Below are positions 28,006 to 34,200 of a stretch of 34,200 nt of DNA, one piece after another. Both the position numbers and the translations under genes were made by a program. The stretch is taken from NCBI GenBank assembly GCA_031256755.1, contig JAIRPZ010000319.1, positions 1 through 34,200 on the forward strand, in the 5' to 3' direction. The stretch's first letter is position 1. Each line of letters begins with the position of its first letter. The DNA comes from Planctomycetaceae bacterium (lineage in GTDB: Bacteria > Planctomycetota > Planctomycetia > Pirellulales > Thermoguttaceae). The notes beneath the pieces were generated by a model. The model was not told the origin of the DNA, did not search any database, and saw nothing but the letters and a program-made list of their open reading frames with translations.

Positions 28006-29289
28006 TCAGCCGGACACACCGGCCGATGTTTGCCGGACGGCGGCGGCGAAACCTTCGATTTCAACCAGCAATTCAGGACGGCATACATCCGCAATAACGT
28101 AAAGAATCGGTACGTCCGGCAGCCGTTGTTCACACACTGCCCGGACTGCCGCCAATTCCGCCGGACGTTTCACATAGACCCGGACACATTCCATATTGCA
28201 AAGCGAACATTCGAAACCGCCGATTCCGTGCCGGGCAAGATTACTGCCGCTGATCAATGCCGCAATGTTATCAAGTGTCTGCTCTGTTTGTTTGACTGGG
28301 TCTTCGGGATACCGGCTTTCGGAATTCGTAATACTTGCCGTCCCGGAAACATAAATTAAACAGCCGCCGTCTGCCTGCACCGCCATGGCTCTGGAAAATT
28401 TCGGACTCTGCGGACTATACACTTTGCCGTAATCAAATGCCGAAGTTTGATTCGGATTTTCCAGCGGGACAACGATGACATCTTTCCGTTTTGTATCAAA
28501 CGCTACCGCACCGATGACAACATCGGCATCATCCGCTCCGATGCCGGTACTTGCCGGATAAACGACACCCCGATACGGCTTCGGCAAATGCTTTGTCAAA
28601 AATTGTGTCTTGCCGAAAAAATCGGTTCTCGCCCGATTCAATTCTTTATACCGCTGTGTTTTTCCTTCCGGCAGAACAAGATGTCCCTGATAAATCCATG
28701 TCCGAATGACTTGATCGAGCCGGAATTTATTTTTTTTCAGTTGTTTGCCGAGTTGCCCGAAAGCGGAGAGCGATCGGTTATAAGCCCCGACGCAGGACGG
28801 TTCGGCATGGAATCCGCCGCCGAAAAACCATCGCATGCCGTCAAATTCAATGATGGTAACCCGTTCCGGCAGCGGCGTTGAACAGACAACTTTATGTCTG
28901 ACAGCCGGTTTTTCGGAAATAGCCCATATTTCAACGGCAATGACTTTTCCGCTTGCCGGGGCTTGGGGAACATACATAACGGCACCGGGCGGAAAGGAAA
29001 GCATTTCTGAAGCAATTTGCCGGACAAGTTCAACTTTGCCGATGTCGGCAATGAAAAATTGGCACATGAGGGCGGCGTTTTTAGCGAATCCCTCTTTTTG
29101 AGCGGTTTTTTTGCAATTTTCGAGAAGATTACGGATTTGGCGGGGATAATCGGGAACGGTTTCGCCGTGTCCTTGCGTATCGCTTTGACAGGTAAAATTC
29201 TCTTCGGGTTCGCCGACAAGAAACATTTGCCGCGAATTTCCCATCGGAACGACCGAATAGGAAATTCCCTGTTTGTTTTGATTCCGCAT
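28006..29289 (-). CDS. FkbO/Hyg5-type chorismatase-like / RidA-fold protein
   Basis: VVYPASTGIGADDADVVIGAVAF, VVPLENPNQTSAFDYGKVYSPQSPKFSRAMAV, IYVSGTASITNSESRYPEDPVKQTEQTLDNIAALI, ILYVIADVCRPELLVEIEGFAA. Confidence 0.75.
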   Translation of the reverse strand: MRNQNKQGISYSVVPMGNSRQMFLVGEPEENFTCQSDTQGHGETVPDYPRQIRNLLENCKKTAQKEGFAKNAALMCQFFIADIGKVELVRQIASEMLSFPPGAVMYVPQAPASGKVIAVEIWAISEKPAVRHKVVCSTPLPERVTIIEFDGMRWFFGGGFHAEPSCVGAYNRSLSAFGQLGKQLKKNKFRLDQVIRTWIYQGHLVLPEGKTQRYKELNRARTDFFGKTQFLTKHLPKPYRGVVYPASTGIGADDADVVIGAVAFDTKRKDVIVVPLENPNQTSAFDYGKVYSPQSPKFSRAMAVQADGGCLIYVSGTASITNSESRYPEDPVKQTEQTLDNIAALISGSNLARHGIGGFECSLCNMECVRVYVKRPAELAAVRAVCEQRLPDVPILYVIADVCRPELLVEIEGFAAAVRQTSAGVSG

Positions 29290-29448
29290 AATATAACCCC
29301 GGCGGTCCGGGCAATCCGAAATATCTCCCCCCTTATCGGCATTTTAATACAAATTTTTCAGTAAATCAAGAAACCGGAAGGAATCGGTGCCAGCGGCAAG
29401 GTTTTGCGCAGAATACATTGTTTTTTGCGGCAAAAACCGCAAAGCGGC

Positions 29449-30783
29449 TTATTTTGTCAGCACAACCGCAAACGCCCGGCCTTGACGGGTTTGATTCATT
29501 TTGAGAATGGCTGACGATTTCAGCGGCTGTGATTTCCCATGAACTACGTTAATCGGACAGTCCGCCGCCGTGGTGTCGTGATTTCGGGTCGGCGGAATCA
29601 CGCCGGTCTCCAAAGCCAGCACCGCCGCCGCCAATTCCACCGCACCCGTCCCGCTCCCCAAATCGCCAAAGTTCCCCTTCGTTGCCGAAACCGGCACGTC
29701 TCCCAAAACAGTCCGAATCGATTCCGCCTCAATTCGGTCGTCATACGCTGATCCCAAACCGTCCGGGTTCACCAAACCAATGTCCGCCGGTTTCAAATCA
29801 GCACGTTTCAACGCCAGTTCCATTGACCGCCGGATCGCCGCTCCAAACGGGAGACAACCGCCTTGCGGTTCTAACGATCCGTCAGAAACAGCCCACTGTC
29901 CGCCCGCAAATGCCGGTTCATTCGTTTCGGCAAATCCTTTGACGGCTGCATAGATTTTTGCGCCGCGCGCTTCAGCATGTTCCCTGCTTTCGAGAACAAA
30001 CGCCCCGGAACCTTCCCCCATCACTCTGCCGCAACGGTCTGCATCAAACGGGCGGGGAACCCGGCACGGATCCATTTGACGCGGTGCCACCGAAAAATAG
30101 GACTTTGCCCGCGTTTGGAAATCCTGATTGGCACGATTTCCGCAGCCGCCGCCGATCATTACGTCCGCTCTGCCGGTTTCAATGGTTCGGACGGCTTCAA
30201 TGATTGCCGCCAAACTCGATCCCCGGCACAGCGTAATCGAATTGCTCGGCCCCCGGGCATCAAGACCAATACAAATTTGGCACGCCGGCATATTCGGCAG
30301 AAATTTAAGCATCCACAGCGGAAAAATCTTTTCCATTGCGTCTGTACCCCAGCGGGAAAAATTGTATGTTCCCCTGCCGGTACGGTCTGTTTCGATACCG
30401 GCACGGTACGTGTCAAGTTGCATATCAATTTCGGCACCGATCAAGTCAGAACCGAAAACCACTCCGAACCGGTCCGGATCGACATTCCGCCCCTCTTCTT
30501 CGGTGACGAGACCGGCATCCCGACAAGCAAGACAAGCGGAAACAAAAGCGAGTTGAATGTCCCGGCTCATCACTTTGATATTTTTCCGGGGCTTGACGTA
30601 GTCCTTCGCATGAAATTCAGGAACTTCGCTCCCCATCGGACGGAGATTTTCGTCAGCCGTTTCGATGTTGAGAAAACCGACACCGCTCTTTTGTTCGAGC
30701 AGGGCGTTCCAAAACGTATCCTTGTCGATGCCGACCGGGGCAAGAACTCCAAGACCGGTCAAGACGGCTTCTCGTTTGGACAT
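29449..30783 (-). CDS. Beta-ketoacyl synthase-fold protein, apparently with degenerate active site (chain-length-factor-like)
   Basis: VLTGLGVLAPVGIDKDTFWNAL, VFGSDLIG, GRADVMIGGGC, PFDADRCGRVMGEGSGAFVLES are KS-like. Usual TAC, HGT and KSxxGH motifs read ITLCRGSS, NPDGLGS and TKGNFGDLGSGTG. Confidence 0.88.
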   Translation of the reverse strand: MSKREAVLTGLGVLAPVGIDKDTFWNALLEQKSGVGFLNIETADENLRPMGSEVPEFHAKDYVKPRKNIKVMSRDIQLAFVSACLACRDAGLVTEEEGRNVDPDRFGVVFGSDLIGAEIDMQLDTYRAGIETDRTGRGTYNFSRWGTDAMEKIFPLWMLKFLPNMPACQICIGLDARGPSNSITLCRGSSLAAIIEAVRTIETGRADVMIGGGCGNRANQDFQTRAKSYFSVAPRQMDPCRVPRPFDADRCGRVMGEGSGAFVLESREHAEARGAKIYAAVKGFAETNEPAFAGGQWAVSDGSLEPQGGCLPFGAAIRRSMELALKRADLKPADIGLVNPDGLGSAYDDRIEAESIRTVLGDVPVSATKGNFGDLGSGTGAVELAAAVLALETGVIPPTRNHDTTAADCPINVVHGKSQPLKSSAILKMNQTRQGRAFAVVLTK

Positions 30784-30859
30784 TAGGCAGGGAAATAAGG
30801 GCGATGAAATATCACTTTATTCTATCACAAAAACAGAAAAAGTGCAGCAGGCGGGGAAA

Positions 30860-31600
30860 TCAGGTTCCCCGGTTCGGCATTTTTTCGAGACGGCGTTCAT
30901 GCTGTTTGCGGAGCATTCGTGCCGCATTGATACAGTAATCAAGCCCGGAGAGCAAAGTGATGCCGATTGTCATCCACAAGGACACAAGCATGGCAAAGAA
31001 AATATATTTCCGCCACAACCTCGTTCCCATTACATAGTCAAGACCGTAAGCCAATACGGTTTTTGTTTGAGCGGCAACATCCGGGCGGTAAAACTGCTGC
31101 ACCATCAGTTCTGTGCCGCGGTCATTCACGATGTTCCACTCGGCACCGCCGGCAAGATAAAGGAGACAGGCGGCAACGGCAATGCACTGTAAAGCCATTT
31201 TCCATTTTCCGATCCATTTTGCGGAAAAGTCGCCGCCGGCGGCTTCCACAAAGGCACGAAGCGAAGTGACGAGCAGTTCCCGTCCGAGGATCACGACAAC
31301 CATCCATGCTTGCAGCATCAGCCAATAAGGATAGCCCCCGCGGTCAAACGTTAATTCAGGGATAGTCAGAAGGCACGTAAATACACCGCAAATCAGGAAT
31401 TTGTCTGCAAACGGATCCATCACACGCCCGAAAACGGTGATTTGTTTGAAATGTCTTGCCCACCAGCCGTCCAAAAAATCTGTGGCCACTGCCAAAAGGA
31501 AAAACAGAAGCGCGAAATCGTAACGGTGCAATCCGATCAGTATAAAGGTGATGACGGCAAAAAACACGCGAAAAATTGTCAGTGTATTCGGAACGTTCAT
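30860..31600 (-). CDS. pgsA: CDP-diacylglycerol--glycerol-3-phosphate 3-phosphatidyltransferase
   Basis: MNVPNTLTIFRVFFAVITFILIGL; CDP-alcohol phosphotransferase motif ATDFLDGWWARHFKQITVFGRVMDPFADKFLI; ILGRELLVTSLRAF. Confidence 0.94.
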   Translation of the reverse strand: MNVPNTLTIFRVFFAVITFILIGLHRYDFALLFFLLAVATDFLDGWWARHFKQITVFGRVMDPFADKFLICGVFTCLLTIPELTFDRGGYPYWLMLQAWMVVVILGRELLVTSLRAFVEAAGGDFSAKWIGKWKMALQCIAVAACLLYLAGGAEWNIVNDRGTELMVQQFYRPDVAAQTKTVLAYGLDYVMGTRLWRKYIFFAMLVSLWMTIGITLLSGLDYCINAARMLRKQHERRLEKMPNRGT

Positions 31601-31813
31601 AAAGAATTCTTCATTACAGCAATCAAAATCTTTGCCGCCATGATAACAATTTCGGGTTAAAATGGTAGACCTGTTGCGGATTTTCGTTTTCCCGGTGCAA
31701 ACCCGTACCCGTTGTGTGCTGATGAGTGTCCGGGCGGCGTGCCGCCGCACCGCCGAAATGGTATAATCGGGCAACACGACCGCGAAACCGCATTTTGCAT
31801 CGGACTGCGTATA

Positions 31814-32401
31814 ATGAACCTTTTTGAAGTCGAAATCAAATTTCAAGTCGAAGATACGGCAGAATTGGAACGTCAACTCCGGGACTTTGGTTTTCCCGAA
31901 TTCGGCAGACAAGTCAAAGAAACAGACACCTTCTTTCGCCATCCGGTTCGGGATTTTGCCGAAACTGATGAATGTCTCCGATTGCGGAAACGAAAATATG
32001 CAGACCGAAAACCGGAGTTTTACCTCACTTATAAAGGACCGAAAATTGATACCGAAACGAAAACTCGTCAGGAAATTGAAATGCCGGTGGAAGACCCGCA
32101 GACATTGGAAAGTATTTTAACCGTACTGGGTTTCATTCCGGCGGCAAAAATCGCCAAATTCCGGCGGCGGGCAGCAACGACCGTTGAAGGACGGCTGATT
32201 GAAGCCGTATTGGACGAACTGCCGGATTTACCGCTGGAAAAACAATTTTTTATTGAATTGGAAACGTTAGCCGGTGAACATGAAGTGGCGATGTGCCGGC
32301 AACTGCTGCGGAACATTGCTGCTGAACTCGGTTTGAAAGAATCCATTCGGACAAGTTATTTGCGGCTGATACAAGAAGTTCGTGCGGATGTTTTGACATA
32401 G
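31814..32401 (+). CDS. CYTH-domain protein (CyaB-like class IV adenylate cyclase / triphosphatase)
   Basis: MNLFEVEIKFQVED (ExExK), ETDTFFRHP, CLRLRKRKYADRKPEFYLTYKGPKI, RQEIEMPVED, AKFRRRAATTVEGRLIEAVLDELPDL, FFIELETL. Confidence 0.92.
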   Translation: MNLFEVEIKFQVEDTAELERQLRDFGFPEFGRQVKETDTFFRHPVRDFAETDECLRLRKRKYADRKPEFYLTYKGPKIDTETKTRQEIEMPVEDPQTLESILTVLGFIPAAKIAKFRRRAATTVEGRLIEAVLDELPDLPLEKQFFIELETLAGEHEVAMCRQLLRNIAAELGLKESIRTSYLRLIQEVRADVLT

Positions 32402-32477
32402 TGTCTGTCCGATCAATGACCGCCGCCAAGTTTTTCCCCGCAACGGAACAATTTCCATTTTCCGCCGCACAGGGGGG

Positions 32478-32505
32478 TTGACAAGTCCGGGAAAGCCCTT
32501 ATAAT
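32478..32505 (+). promoter_or_regulatory. Consensus sigma70-like promoter upstream of the DUF1559 gene
   Basis: TTGACA (32478-32483) - 16 nt - TATAAT (32500-32505): both hexamers match consensus exactly. Confidence 0.75.
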
Positions 32506-32594
32506 GCTTGCAATTTTAGTTTTCAGAACGTTTCCTTTGAGTCAAACGCTTACAAAATCTCCTTTCGGCGGTTTTCATGCCACAGGAAAATCAA

Positions 32595-32635
32595 CTCCGC
32601 CGGAGAAAATAAAACATGACGGCGGAGGCGGTTTT
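32595..32635 (+). terminator. Terminator/attenuator-like hairpin in the DUF1559 leader
   Basis: CTCCGCC (32595-32601) ... GGCGGAG (32621-32627) followed by GCGGTTTTT. Confidence 0.4.
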
Positions 32636-32936
32636 TCCGACAGTTCGCCCCGTTTAATAACGTGTTTTCTTTTGCCCCTCCGCACGTTAAAATTCCGTCT
32701 TTTGTTAACGTTGTTCATTACGTTATTGAATTTATTCTTCTTTTGTCTCTGCTCTTTCTTTTTTCTTCCGCGTTTCTCGCCGTTTTTCCTTTTGTCTTTC
32801 TCTGCGGCTGACTCCTTATCCTTTCCTGCGGTTTTCCGCAGCACCATCGCACAAACAGTGTCCCGGCTGTTTCCTCGGGAAAACTTACTTGACCGCAGAT
32901 TTTTCTGCAAAACTTTAACCCACTGGAGATTTTTTA

Positions 32937-34200
32937 TGACGACCGCATTGTTGTTATCGTCCGCAAAAACGGACACAAACCCTGTCAATCCTTTCGGTGC
33001 GGCAGAAGAAAACGTTAAAATAGGCAAAAGAACGGGGGGGGGTCAATTTGATCTCGCCGGGCATCCGACCGTAGACGGTAATCCTTCTGCTGCCGTCTGC
33101 CATCCGCAATCTGCCGTCTATTTTGCGGCATTCACCCTTGTCGAACTCTTGGTTGTGATTGCCATTATCGGCATGCTCATTGCTCTTTTACTTCCCGCCA
33201 TCCAAGTTGCCCGCGAGGCAGCCCGCCGGATGCAGTGCCAGAACAACCTCAAGCAACTCGGCTTGGGCGTTCACAATTTCGAGAGTGCCAAAAACACCCT
33301 GCCGCCCGTTGTGATATTCAGTTCACGCGGCTGCGTTTTCAATCTCTTATATCCCTACATCGAACAGCCCGCGCTGTGGAATATTGTGACCGACCCCGCC
33401 AAAGGTTTTATGACCTTTCCTATCCCTGCCGGTCTGAACACTGGCATCGTACAAGCAGATAACTGGTGGTTAGAAGCGATAACTGACGCAGACAGAGCCG
33501 CTCTCGCAACCGTGCCGGTTTACTTCTGTCCGACACGCGGCGCACGGGCTCCGGCAAAAATGGCGGGTCTATTTGACGGATTAAAAGGCAAAGGTGTCAA
33601 CGTGGATCCTAATTGGGACTCCGCTTCCGGTCCCCGCTGTGATTATGCGGCTGTCATCACTCAGTTGGAAGATTTCTACCCTTCCGATTACATGTTCATC
33701 TCCAAAAGAGCAAATTCGGGCAGTGTAATAGGCGGCATGGCAAGTTTCCGCAGTCCGCTGCGGGTGGCGGAATGTACATGCAGCGACAACAACACGGCAT
33801 CCGTCGGAGGCAGGAATACCGTTACATCATGGGCACCGCGTGATCCGATCAGTTGGTGGTCGGACGGAGCAAGCAACCAAATCGTCTTCGGGGAAAAAAC
33901 CATTCCTGACTGGGCATTGGGAAAAGACAACAACAGTGCGAAAACATGGGACGGAAATTATGCGCTGGCTTACAACGAACCGTGGGACTGCGGACCTATC
34001 CGGTATCTTACCGGCGGTAAGGTAAACGGTCAGGACACCGCTTATCCTTGTTTTTCCAAAAATCCAAACGATCCGCGGATTCCGAAAAAGATGCCCATCA
34101 GCAACACTGCCACAGACCCCGAAACAAAGCAGCAAGTCAAGAACAGCGAAGGGCTGGCTTACGTTACTACCCGATACGGCTTCGGCAGCCATCATTCGGG
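32937..34200 (+). CDS. DUF1559-family prepilin-like protein, partial at right edge
   Basis: ORF open to the window end and absent from the track. GGAG 7 nt before [18 protein letters not shown]... then type IV pilin-like [61 protein letters not shown]. Confidence 0.93.

Noticed and set aside
29424-29443. TTTGCGG-CAAAAA-CCGCAAA hairpin after the KS-like gene
   Set aside because: Considered as a terminator, but on the minus strand it is followed by AAAACAATG rather than a T-tract.
31734-31750. GGCGGC-GT-GCCGCC palindrome upstream of the CYTH gene
   Set aside because: Short GC palindrome with a 2-nt loop and no T-tract; compatible with chance.
30860-31942. Extended pgsA ORF start at 31942
   Set aside because: The extension is antisense to the CYTH gene; MNVPNTLTIFRVFF at 31600 is the canonical PgsA N-terminus.
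32504-32893. Plus-strand [19 protein letters not shown]... in the DUF1559 leader
   Set aside because: Its ATG overlaps the -10 box, so that promoter could not transcribe it; composition is low-complexity and nothing is recognisable.
32575-33027. Minus-strand 150-aa Lys/Arg-rich ORF
   Set aside because: Antisense to the leader and 5' end of the DUF1559 gene; its basic composition simply reflects the pyrimidine-rich plus strand.
1-34200. CRISPR array, prophage, toxin-antitoxin or retron-like system
   Set aside because: I scanned for regularly spaced repeats, phage structural genes, reverse transcriptase motifs and small toxin-antitoxin pairs and found nothing supportable.

Overview
The window looks like a mostly ordinary chromosomal segment of a planctomycete-type bacterium. 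That guess rests on a DUF1559 prepilin-like protein, an FGE/SUMF1 protein, a YhaN-like ATPase and a chorismatase-like protein, and it was not tested phylogenetically. Well-supported genes are gltB, a gltD-like subunit, miaB, a HIT protein, tRNA-Leu(CAG), an FNT transporter, class II fba, folE, an ABC ATPase, hisH, a GT2 / GT39-like / YdjC-deacetylase cluster, a KS-fold protein, a chorismatase/RidA-like protein, pgsA and a CYTH protein. A DUF1559 gene runs off the right edge and is absent from the ORF track. I found no CRISPR array, prophage or clear defence island. The best second-look items are: (i) a KS-fold protein that appears to lack the canonical Cys-His-His residues, next to a chorismatase-like gene; (ii) a ~130-bp structured intergenic element upstream of gltB; (iii) a cluster of hairpins at the left edge; (iv) a DUF1559 gene with a strong promoter, a ~425-nt leader and a G9 tract; (v) an Eco57I-type methylase ORF that seems to lack its N-terminal part; (vi) an internally deleted IS630 remnant next to a truncated WD40-like ORF; (vii) a MiaB without a TRAM domain. 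All calls come from reading motifs by eye; no searches were run.
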